From Lasioglossum baleicum (lineage: Eukaryota > Arthropoda > Insecta > Hymenoptera > Halictidae): a DNA stretch of 64,000 nucleotides. Both the position numbers and the translations under genes were made by a program. Of this stretch, positions 29,514 to 40,268 are shown piece after piece (position 1 is the stretch's first letter; the number at the start of each line of letters is the position of its first letter). Where the stretch lies: the NCBI RefSeq assembly GCF_051020765.1, contig NW_027469083.1, positions 2,790,001 to 2,854,000 of the forward strand, written 5' to 3'. Under the pieces are notes generated by a model that had not been told where the DNA came from, ran no database searches, and was given only the letters and a program-made list of their open reading frames with translations.

Positions 29514-31392
29514 AAAAGGACTTCACGGTTCACCGAATCCCTATGGTCCGCGCTCTTATTATAAATAAGACGAAATCGCGTGAATCGCTCTCTTCCAGTT
29601 TCGGAATTCATACCATTCAGTTCTCTAGCGTCTTCAGTCGAGTTCAGTTTAATCGCGTTTTCGGACTTTGTTCCAAATCGTTCACAATATTCAGGTCGTA
29701 TTGCACCTTACCATTTCTACCATTTCCATTTCAATTATATTTCAATTGTTTCTAAATTATCTGTCGAGTTTCCTCGTGAATTCTTATACCATACTTACAG
29801 ATATTATTTCTGCGATATTTTGTTCAAACGAGCTCGCTCGCTTTATAATTCATATTACAATTGCTATTTCTGTGCTATTTTGTTCATACGAGCTCGCTCG
29901 CTTTATAATTCTTATTACAATTGCTATTTCTGCGCTATTTTGTTCACACGAGCTCGCTCGCTTTATAATTCTTATCACAATTGCTATTTCTGCGCTATTT
30001 TGTTCACACGAGCTCGCTCGCTTTATAATTCTTATTACAATTGCTATTTCTGTGCTATTTTGTCCATACGAGCTCGCTCGCTTTATAATTCATATTATAA
30101 TTGTTATTTTTGCGCTATTTTGTTGCACGAGCTTGCTCGCATTATAATTCAAAGCTACAATTATTATTTCGTGCTATTCTGTTGTACGAGCTTGCTCGCA
30201 CTACAATTCAAGTTCGTAATTCTTATTTTTGTGCTCTTTTGTTTTGTACGAGCTCGCTCGCAAACTACTGAATTTTACCCTGTGCTATATATTTCGTTCG
30301 AGCTTGCTCGCAAGCCGTCATTATATTTTGTTTCACGAGTTCTGCTCGCAAATCGTCACTTTGTATCCATTTCGGTTCATTATACTTTATTTGTTTAAAC
30401 CTATTACTTCGCAGCTTTATTCAACAACATCCTGCTCCTCGCTATCTCCCATGCCCCGTCGCGCCGGTAGAAGCTACCAAATCGGTAAATTGGTGCGACA
30501 GCTACGCGCCGAAGGAAGAGGCACCGCTTATAACCCGTACTTGGGAATCGCCAAACGGCCCAGGATCATTCGCGACGCTCCTTTTCTCCGTCGGGTGAAA
30601 ATAGTGGACCGTCGAGAGATCGCGATACCTCCGCGACGCGAAGAAGGAACCGCTGACCGCGCTGAAACGCCTCCGCGCCGCGAAGAAACGACCGTCGGAC
30701 GGCCAGATTCCGCGCCTCCTCCCCCGTGGAGGTTGATACCGATCCGATTCCTCCCGAGTCTCCCTCCACTGGAGGAAATCAGTATCGAGGACCCGCGTTA
30801 CGAACGTTACGTCGTCCGTAGAATACTCACCCTAAGGTGGTATTACTAAAGTTTCGTCGATCAGTGACCGAGTGGAGTGATCGCGAGTATGTGCGTGTGT
30901 GTGTGCGCGTCTCCGGGTTGTTCAATCCCGATCGGTCCGTCGATCGATTCCTCACATCCCTCACATTCCTCACATTCGTTCCTATAACCCCTAAAATTGG
31001 TGTATCAATCGTGTACGTCTGAGCCCAGAGGGTGCTCGGTACCGAGAGAACACTAATTTCCCTTCGGTCGAGAATCCTGTCACGAATCGAACAACCCACG
31101 CGTTCGGACGAGTCACACACAACACGCCCACATAGTGACACTCTGATCGCAGGGAGCTGTCACCGTCATCGCGCAGTTCGTCGCTCCGTCGCGACATCCC
31201 CGCCGGACGACGTCCATTCATTTCCCTCTTCGCCCCTTTTCAACAACGACGAACGCCGGTATCGGGTCCCTGATCAGACGTGGACGTTACGCGCCACGTG
31301 GATCTAAGATCGTCTTAAATAAATTGGTCGGTTACGTCCCCGCCCCGTCTGTGCGTCGTTTCGTCGGATCATATCCGACCCGGGACGTAACA
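29514..31392 (+). repeat. 3' LTR of retrotransposon A, right fragment
   Basis: Continues the LTR after element B, from aaaaggacttcacgg to gacgtaaca. It includes the TATA box, hairpin array (the first hairpin is broken: gagtttcctcg near 29767), the Arg-rich ORF and AATAAA. Substitutions against the 5' LTR were noticed near 29771, 29815, 30367, 30423, 30889 and 31351. Confidence 0.93.
30451..30849 (+). CDS. LTR-encoded Arg-rich ORF (second copy)
   Basis: Protein identical to the 14795-15193 ORF. This copy lies in the right part of the interrupted 3' LTR and would be transcribed only from the TATA box of that fragment. Confidence 0.33.
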   Translation: MPRRAGRSYQIGKLVRQLRAEGRGTAYNPYLGIAKRPRIIRDAPFLRRVKIVDRREIAIPPRREEGTADRAETPPRREETTVGRPDSAPPPPWRLIPIRFLPSLPPLEEISIEDPRYERYVVRRILTLRWYY

Positions 31393-32409
31393 TAAAATTG
31401 ATTACAAAAAAAAGGTACCACAATTACGAATATGAAATTTCGCGCGCGCCAAAGAACTGTGTTTACGGAACCTTTAAATGGACACAAAATAAATGACCCC
31501 CGCCGATTATGAATACGAAATTTCGAAAAAAAAATTTTTCTGTAAATGTTACGCGTTACACTTGTGTTATATGATTACGAAATATTGCAAAAAATCGATT
31601 GTCACGATAAAATTTTGGTAACAAAGGCGATCTAGATTGGGCGCCGAAAAAAGAAGGTTCGAGAAGAAGTATCAAAAGCTCTCATGATTTATTTAAACAT
31701 ATTTCAACGAATTGCAGCAATGTAGTACGTCATTTGTAATGAAAGATTATTTGATGTTATAGGATCGGATTTTCCCAAGATCCCTGTTTCTGATCACAGA
31801 CACTCTGTTAAACTGAAGCACTTCAATTTAACATGCACTATTTCATATATTGGATGATTGCAAAAGCTCATACTCAATTTACCTCGTGAACTTGTCTGAA
31901 ACTAAACGTGCAACTTCTACGGAAAAGGAAATCACAGGTTGTAAAATGTTCGGAGACAATTATAGAAAACAGAGTTACAGACTATATAATTGATTAATAA
32001 AACTGTTATTTATCCCAAATAGGGTACGAACTTTTGCAAACACATTACTAATACATTACGTTTAGTAATACATTATTGGCTAACGATTGAAGGCTGTTAA
32101 AGGATCTGGTAAAGAATCATTGGTCATGGACTTTAGAAAATGACGAAAAGATATTATATCTTAAATATAAACATATTATTAATATATTCAACGAAAAATA
32201 TCCTGCATCGCTTATGGGAAGCAGTAGTTAGATTTTTAAAAAAATACTGTCCACACTTGGACATCAGTCAATTATACATATAGGGGAAAATTATAACAAG
32301 ATTTTCTTCTGGTCAAACAATGGATTATATGTACTTACTTAGACTACATTATCCTAACAACTAGTCAATTCACTCATAAGAGCACGTCAAGATAAAATTG
32401 ACTAACATC

Positions 32410-32844
32410 TTACATTCTAATACATCTACTACGCCTCGAAGTTATTGAACCCACGCTCGCCACACTCTGCACTGGATTTCGAGGAATTTTTCGAACCACA
32501 CCAGTTTTGGTTCTGACGAAAGGAACAACTCTTCTCACCTGTGCAGGAATTATTAGATCCCTCTGTACAATCGTTCTCGGCTCATCCACAGCTTCCCCTC
32601 GAAAACGTTCATTCATTATCCGCATTGCACGTTGCTTATGATGCCTAGCGGTTTGTCTTAGGATCTTGTCCGCCCTACAGACATTTAACCATTTCCGTGA
32701 CACTTGAGCAGCGCAAAGCAGAGACTTAGGCTCCAACTTGCGTAGAATCAGCTGGGATATCTCCGGCGGGAGTTCAGAAATGAAATCCAACTTGGCAGGT
32801 TCCAGTAGTCCTAGCGCACGGAGGAAAGACCTGAAGAACTCCAT
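32410..32844 (-). CDS. Small F-box protein (array copy 3)
   Basis: 144 aa, protein identical to copy 1. Silent changes include GTC for GTA at V55 and GGT for GGA at G115. It is the first gene after the retrotransposon insertion, and the promoter here is the TCATTA variant. The insertion lies about 1 kb beyond its 3' end, so the gene itself is untouched. Confidence 0.85.
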   Translation of the reverse strand: MEFFRSFLRALGLLEPAKLDFISELPPEISQLILRKLEPKSLLCAAQVSRKWLNVCRADKILRQTARHHKQRAMRIMNERFRGEAVDEPRTIVQRDLIIPAQVRRVVPFVRTKTGVVRKIPRNPVQSVASVGSITSRRSRCIRM

Positions 32845-34323
32845 GTTGCCGCTGCAGCGTCAGGATCTCTAATGATCTACTGTTCCAAATTTTGGGTTTA
32901 TATACCCTTGGTTACGGTTGATCGCCTGTTCCGGTTCGGTGACCCGACCAATCAGGATCGAGCTCGGATGAATTTATGTTTGTCATTGTTATGTTAACTT
33001 GCTGTTGAGTGCACGCATCTGGAAATAAATCGTTGAATTTGTTTGCCGTATATCAAACTCTAGGGAAATGTTTCTGTTTGGAATACCTTATGAAAATGTT
33101 TCATTTTGGAATACGCTATGAAATATGTAGATAACATAAATTTACATCTTAAGATGTTTTCTTTCAATGACATAGGGAGTGGTATAGGTATGATGTTTAA
33201 CCCACCGTCGGACGGAGCGGTTCTAGGAGATACATCAATCACTATTTCGTGCAGTGTGATACATCCTTAAGCGGCGCGAACCCCTGGCCACTAGTAGCTT
33301 AATGTAAATGCTGTAATGTTGATTAGTTTTACATATCAGAGACACATTGTATTAACCCTCATACGCTCCTCAAGAATATTTTCCTCAATCCGCGAGTGGT
33401 TCGTAAGTCGGTCCGGATTGAGATCAGCTTGAGCCCAACGCTAGATTTCTAAAAACCGCGCGGAAATTGCGTAACAGCAACGGAGGAAATTAAGGGGCCG
33501 CCACACCGCTTAGGGAAACTATATTCCTCAATTTCGAACAAATTTCGGATCTTATGGTTAGGACAGAGACGGAACGAAGCTAGCAGCCACTAGTGCGATA
33601 AAGATGGTACATTAGATAGAAGTCCAGACTTTGTAAACTCAAACGTCGAAAAAAACTTCTTTTTTATATTGATGTTCCCTGACACCCCCCCCCCCCCCCG
33701 CGGAGAGGGGAAATTAGTTTAGATTGCCCCGAGGCCGACAAAATCCCCCGACCCGGTAGGTCATACCGGGAGTTTTGAGGGAATCAGAGTCAATCTCAGT
33801 CCTGAACTAAAAAGAGAGGAAATTCTGGTGGAGGACAGGCGCAAAGTTTAGTATTTTGTTCCTACCACCCCCGAGTAGGGTGTCATTTGAAAGAGCTCGG
33901 GAAGAGGTATTGAGCCTCATAGGTTAGGAGCGCCTCCGAGGTCATCCGAAGGGCGTATAGCGTTTCTCGTAAATTAGAAAAGTTCTGTATGTATTTGGAA
34001 TCTCGAGGGCATTAGGATCTCGATCCCGAGGTCAGAGTGGAGGTGCCTTTGACTTTGAAAATTCTGACAAAGCCAAAGGTCTTGGAAATCTTTTTCAGAT
34101 TTTCAAGGTCAAGATCAAGGTCAAAGGTGCAGGCGGGATCAGGAACCTCCCCAGAAGGTCGCCATATAAATTTGCGGTGTCGAGCGACAAAAAGTAGTGA
34201 AAAATGGCATAGAATAGGTTAATTTAGCAATTAAGGATTTAGGTTTTAGGCTGCGTGCGGATAGGAATAGTGTTAAACGGTTAGATTTAAGAGTGCGGTT
34301 TCAATGTTTCATATAGTTTGGAT

Positions 34324-37295
34324 TGACATCTGTAAGGAAAAAATAAAATCCAGGTCAGGTTAATTTTTATTAAAATTGATTATAAAAAAAGGGACCACAA
34401 TTACGATTATGAAATTTCGCGAGCGCCAAAGAACTGTGTTTACGGAACCTTTAAATGGACACAAAATAAATGACCCCCGCCGATTATGAATACGAAATTT
34501 CGAAAAAAAAATTTTTCTATAAATGTTACGCGTTACACTTGTGTTATATGATTACGAAATATTGCAAAAAATCGTTTGTCACGATAAAATTTTGGTAACA
34601 AAGGCGATCTAGATTGGGCGCCGAAAAAAGAAGGTTCGAGAAGAAGTATCAAAAGCTCTCATGATTTATATAAACATATTTCAACGAATTGCAGCAATGT
34701 AGTACGTCATTTGTAATGAAAGATTATTTGATGTTATAGGATCGGATTTTTCCAAGATCCCTGTTTCTGATCACAGACACTCTGTTAAACTGAAGCACTT
34801 CAATTTAACATGCACTATTTCATATATTGGATGATTGCAAAAGCTCATACTCAATTTACCTCGTGAACTTGTCTGAAACTAAACGTGCAACTTCTACGGA
34901 AAAGGAAATCACAAGTTGTAAAATGTTCGGAGACAATTATAGAAAACAGAGTTACAGACTATATAATTGATTAATAAAACTGTTATTTATCCCAAATAGG
35001 GTACGAACTTTTGCAAACACATTACTAATACATTACGTTTAGTAATACATTATTGGCTAACGATTGAAGGCTGTTAAAGGATCTGGTAAAGAATCATTGG
35101 TCATGGACTTTAGAAAATGACGAAAAGATATTATATCTTAAATATAAACATATTATTAATATATTCAACGAAAAATATCCTGCATCGCTTATGGGAAGCA
35201 GTAGTTAGATTTTTAAAAAAATACTGTCCACACTTGGACATCAGTCAATTATACATATAGGGGAAAATTATAACAAGAGTTTCTTGTGGTCAAACAATGG
35301 ATTATATGTACTTACTTAGACTACATTATCCTAACAACTAGTCAATTCACTCATAAGAGCACGTCAAGATAAAATTGACTAACATCTTACATTCTAATAC
35401 ATCTACTACGCCTCGAAGTTATTGAACCCGCTCGCCACACTCTGCACTGGATTTCGAGGAATTTTTCGAACCACACCTGTTTTGGTTCTGACGAAAGGAA
35501 CAACTTTTCTCACCTGTGCAGGAATTATTAGATCCCTCTGTACAATCGTTCTCGGCTCATCCACAGCTTCCCCTCGAAAACGTTCATTCATTATCCGCAT
35601 TGCACGTTGCTTATGATGCCTAGCGGTTTGCCTTAGGATCTTGTCCGTCCTACATACATTTAACCATTTCCGTGACACTTGAGCAGCGCAAAGCAGAGAC
35701 TTAGGCTCCAACTTGCGTAGAATCAGCTGGGATATCTCCGGCGGGAGTTCAGAAATGAAATCCAACTTGGCAGGTTCCAGTAGTTCTAGCGCACGGAGGA
35801 AAGACCTGAAGAACTCCATGTTGCCGCTGCAGCGTCAGGATCTCTAATGATCTACTGTTCCAAATTTTGGGTTTATATACCCTTGGTTACGGTTGATCGC
35901 CTGTTCCGGTTCGGTGACCCGACCAGTCAGGATCGAGCTCGGATGAATTTATGTTTGTCACTGTTATGTTAACTTGCTGTTGACTGCACGCATCTGGAAA
36001 TAAATCGTTGAATTTGTTTGCCGTATATCAAACTCTAGGGAAATGTTTCTGTTTGGAATACCTTATGAAAATGTTTCATTTTTGAATACGCTATGAAATA
36101 TGTAGATAACATAAATTTACATCTTAAGATGTTTTCTTTCAATGACATAGGGAGTGGTATAGGTATGATGTTTAACCCACCGTCGGACGGAGCGGTTCTA
36201 GGAGATACATCAATCACTATTTTGTGCAGTGTGATACATCCTTAAGCGGCGCGAACGCCTGGCCACTAGTAGCTTAATGTAAATGCTGTAATGCTGATTA
36301 GTTTTACATTTCAGAGACACATTGTATTAACCCTCATACGCTCCTCAAGAATATTTTCCTCAATCCGCGAGTGGTTCGTAAGTCGGTCCGGATTGAGATC
36401 AGCTTGAGCCCAACGCTAGATTTCTAAAAACCGCGCGGAAATTGCGTAACAGCAACGGAGGAAATTAAGGGGCCGCCACACCGCTTAGGGAAACTAAATT
36501 CCTCAATTTCGAACAAATCTCGGATCTTATGGTTAGGACAGAGACGGAACGAAGCTAGCAGCCACTAGTGCGATAAAGATGGTACATTAGATAGAAGTCC
36601 AGACTTTGTAAACTCAAACGTCGAAAAAAACTTCTTTTTTATATTGATGTTCCCTGACACCCCCCCCCCCCGCGGAGAGGGGAAATTAGTTTAGATTGCC
36701 CCGAGGCCGACAAAATCCCCCGACCCGCTAGGTCATACCGGGAGTTTTGAGGGAATCAGAGTCAATCACAGTCCTGAACTAAAAAGAGAGGAAATTCTGG
36801 TGGACGACAGGCGCAAAGTTTAGTATTTTGTTCCTACCACCCCCGAGTAGGGTGTCATTTGAAAGAGCTCGGGAAGAGGTATTGAGCCTCATAGGTTAGG
36901 AGCGCCTCCGAGGTCATCCGAAGGGCGTATAGCGTTTCTCGTAAATTAGAAAAGTTCTGTATGTATTTGGAGTCGCGAGGGCATTAGGATCTCGATCCCG
37001 AGGTCAGAGTGGAGGTGCCTTTGACTTTGAAAATTCTGACAAAGCCAAAGGTCTTGGAAATCTTTTTCAGATTTTCAAGGTCAAGGTCAAGGTCAAAGGT
37101 GCAGGCGGGATCAGGAACCTCCCCCGAAGGTCGCCATATAAATTTGCGGTGTCGAGCGACAAAAAGTAGTGAAAAATGGCATAGAATAGGTTAATTTAGC
37201 AATTAAGGATTTAGGTTTTAGGCTGCGTGCGGATAGGAATAGTGTTAAACGGTTAGATTTAAGAGTGCGGTTTCAATGTTTCATATAGTTTGGAT
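34324..37295. repeat. Array unit 4
   Basis: 2,972 bp, poly-C 12. Shares gggaccacaattacgatt near its start with the later units, unlike units 1-3 (ggtaccac). Together with unit 5 it has gatttatataaac instead of gatttatttaaac, which removes the possible AATAAA of the F-box gene. Confidence 0.95.
35406..35819 (-). CDS. Small F-box protein with altered C-terminus (array copy 4)
   Basis: 137 aa. A 2-bp deletion near 35429 (gaacccgctcg for gaacccacgctcg) shifts the frame after residue 129 and replaces the last 15 residues by a short GFNNFEA end. Other changes are G12E, A58T and R105K. The F-box itself keeps its core residues. It is the only one of the twelve copies with a frame change, so it may be drifting or the tail may be dispensable. 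Confidence 0.8.
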   Translation of the reverse strand: MEFFRSFLRALELLEPAKLDFISELPPEISQLILRKLEPKSLLCAAQVSRKWLNVCRTDKILRQTARHHKQRAMRIMNERFRGEAVDEPRTIVQRDLIIPAQVRKVVPFVRTKTGVVRKIPRNPVQSVASGFNNFEA

Positions 37296-40268
37296 TGACA
37301 TCTGTAAGGAAAAAATAAAATCCAGGTCAGGTTAATTTTTATTAAAATTGATTATAAAAAAAGGGACCACAATTACGATTATGAAATTTCGCGAGCGCCA
37401 AAGAACTGTGTTTACGGAACCTTTAAATGGACACAAAATAAATGACCCCCGCCGATTATGAATACGAAATTTCGAAAAAAAAATTTTTCTATAAATGTTA
37501 CGCGTTACACTTGAGTTATATGATTACGAAATATTGCAAAAAATCGATTGTCACGATAAAATTTTGGTAACAAAGGCGATCTAGATTGGGCGCCGAAAAA
37601 AGAAGGTTCGAGAAGAAGTATCAAAAGCTCTCATGATTTATATAAACATATTTCAACGAATTGCAGCAATGTAGTACGTCATTTGTAATGAAAGATTATT
37701 TGATGTTATAGGATCGGATTTTTCCAAGATCCCTGTTTCTGATCACAGACACTCTGTTAAACTGAAGCACTTCAATTTAACATGCACTATTTCATATATT
37801 GGATGATTGCAAAAGCTCATACTCAATTTACCTCGTGAACTTGTCTGAAACTAAACGTGCAACTTCTACGGAAAAGGAAATCACAAGTTGTAAAATGTTC
37901 GGAGACAATTATAGAAAACAGAGTTACAGACTATATAATTGATTAATAAAACTGTTATTTATCCCAAATAGGGTACGAACTTTTGCAAACATATTACTAA
38001 TACATTACGTTTAGTAATACATTATTGGCTAACGATTGAAGGCTGTTAAAGGATCTAGTAAAGAATCATTAGTCATGGACTTTAGAAAATGACGAAAAGA
38101 TATTATATCTTAAATATAAACATATTATTAATATATTCAACGAAAAATATCCTGCATCGCTTATGGGAAGCAGTAGTTAGATTTTTAAAAAAATACTGTC
38201 CACACTTGGACATCAGTCAATTATACATATAGGGGAAAATTATAACAAGATTTTCTTGTGGTCAAACAATGGATTATATGTACTTACTTAGACTACATTA
38301 TCCTAACAACTAGTCAATTCACTCATAAGAGCACGTCAAGATAAAATTGACTAACATCTTACATTCTAATACATCTACTACGCCTCGAAGTTATTGAACC
38401 CACGCTCGCCACACTCTGCACTGGATTTCGAGGAATTTTTCGAACCACTCCAGTTTTGGTTCTGACGAAAGGAACAACTCTTCTCACCTGTGCAGGAATT
38501 ATTAGATCCCTCTGTACAATCGTTCTCGGCTCATCCACAGCTTCCCCTTGAAAACGTTCATTCATTATCCGCATTGCACGTTGCTTATGATGCCTAGCGG
38601 TTTGTCTTAGGATCTTGTCCGCCCTACATACATTTAACCATTTCCGTGACACTTGAGCAGCGCAAAGCAGAGACTTAGGCTCCAACTTGCGTAGAATCAG
38701 CTGGGATATCTCCGGCGGGAGTTCAGAAATGAAATCCAACTTGGCAGGTTCCAGTAGTCCTAGCGCACGGAGGAAAGACCTGAAGAACTCCATGTTGCCG
38801 CTGCAGCGTCAGGATCTCTAATGATCTACTGTTCCAAATTTTGGGTTTATATACCCTTGGTTACGGTTGATCGCCTGTTCCGGTTCGGTGACCCGACCAA
38901 TCAGGATCGAGCTCGGATGAATTTATGTTTGTCATTGTTATGTTAACTTGCTGTTGAGTGCACGCATCTGGAAATAAATCGTTGAATTTGTTTGCCGTAT
39001 ATCAAACTCTAGGGAAATGTTTCTGTTTGGAATACCTTATGAAAATGTTTCATTTTGGAATACGCTATGAAATATGTAGATAACATAAATTTACATCTTA
39101 AGATGTTTTCTTTCAATGACATAGGGAGTGGTATAGGTATGATGTTTAACCCACCGTCGGACGGAGCGGTTCTAGGAGATACATCAATCACTATTTTGTG
39201 CAGTGTGATACATCCTTAAGCGGCGCGAAACCCTGGCCACTAGTAGCTTAATGTAAATGCTGTAATGCTGATTAGTTTTACATATCAGAGACACATTGTA
39301 TTAACCCTCATACGCTCCTCAAGAATAATTTCCTCAATCCGCGAGTGGTTCGTAAGTCGGTCTGGATTGAGATCAGCTTGAGCCCAACGCTAGATTTCTA
39401 AAAACCGCGCGGAAATTGCGTAACAGCAATGGAGGAAATTAAGGGGCCGCCACACCGCTTAGGGAAACTAAATTCCTCAATTTCGAACAAATTTCGGATC
39501 TTATGGTTAGGACAGAGACGGAACGAAGCTAGCAGCCACTAGTGCGATAAAGATGGTACATTAGATAGAAGTCCAGACTTTGTAAACTCAAACGTCGAAA
39601 AAAACTTCTTTCTAATATTGATGTTCCCTGACACCCCCCCCCCCGCGGAGAGGGGAAATTAGTTTAGATTGCCCCGAGGCCGACAAAATCCCCCGACCCG
39701 CTAGGTCATACCGGGAGTTTTGAGGGAATCAGAGTCAATCTCAGTTCTGAACTAAAAAGAGAGGAAATTCTGGTGGAGGACAGGCGCAAAGTTTAGTATT
39801 TTGTTCCTACCACCCCCGAGTAGGGTGTCATTTGAAAGAGCTCGGGAAGAGGTATTGAGCCTCATAGGCTAGGAGCGCCTCCGAGGTCATCCGAAGGGCG
39901 TATAGCGTTTCTCGTAAATTAGAAAAGTTCTGTATGTATTTGGAGTCGCGAGGGCATTAGGATCTCGATCCCGAGGTCAGAGTGGAGGTGCCTTTGACTT
40001 TGAAAATTCTGACAAAGCCAAAGGTCTTGGAAATCTTTTTCAGATTTTCAAGGTCAAGGTCAAGGTCAAAGGTGCAGGCGGGATCAGGAACCTCCCCCGA
40101 AGGTCGCCATATAAATTTGCGGTGTCGAGCGACAAAAAGTAGTGAAAAATGGCATAGAATAGGTTAATTTAGCAATTAAGGATTTAGGTTTTAGGCTGCG
40201 TGCGGATAGGATTAGTGTTAAACGGTTAGATTTAAGAGTGCGGTTTCAATGTTTCATATAGTTTGGAT
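37296..40268. repeat. Array unit 5
   Basis: 2,973 bp, poly-C 11. It is transitional: the start still reads tgacatctg as in units 1-4, but the F-box gene and catattac word match the later units. Private tctaatattg near 39611. Confidence 0.95.
38359..38793 (-). CDS. Small F-box protein (array copy 5)
   Basis: 144 aa. It is the first copy with R82Q (CGA to CAA), which all later copies share; no other change from copy 1. From here on the protein is the same in every unit. Confidence 0.85.
   Translation of the reverse strand: MEFFRSFLRALGLLEPAKLDFISELPPEISQLILRKLEPKSLLCAAQVSRKWLNVCRADKILRQTARHHKQRAMRIMNERFQGEAVDEPRTIVQRDLIIPAQVRRVVPFVRTKTGVVRKIPRNPVQSVASVGSITSRRSRCIRM

Larger units (their letters stand above)
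13495..31392 (+). mobile_element. LTR retrotransposon A (Ty3/Gypsy), host of nested element B
   Basis: Starts tgtaacgtcg and ends gggacgtaaca, with LTRs of about 2,242 and 2,262 bp and target duplication taaa. Without B it is about 11.0 kb, with a 6.5-kb interior coding for gag, pol (protease, RT, RNase H, integrase) and a third small ORF. The domain order RT-RNase H-integrase defines Ty3/Gypsy; the pol sequence around the LxGxxLGKT and RYPPIHKEEI segments suggests the mdg1/412 group (moderate confidence). By eye the LTRs differ at about eight positions plus the length of two TA tracts. A deletion in RT makes this copy non-autonomous. Confidence 0.93.
13444..34323. repeat. Array unit 3, split by retrotransposons A and B
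   Basis: The first 51 bp (13444-13494) and the remainder (31397-34323) flank the insertion; the 4-bp target duplication taaa is at 13491-13494 and 31393-31396. Without the insertion the unit is 2,978 bp, with a 15-bp poly-C tract and a changed TCAAGGTCA cluster. Confidence 0.95.
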
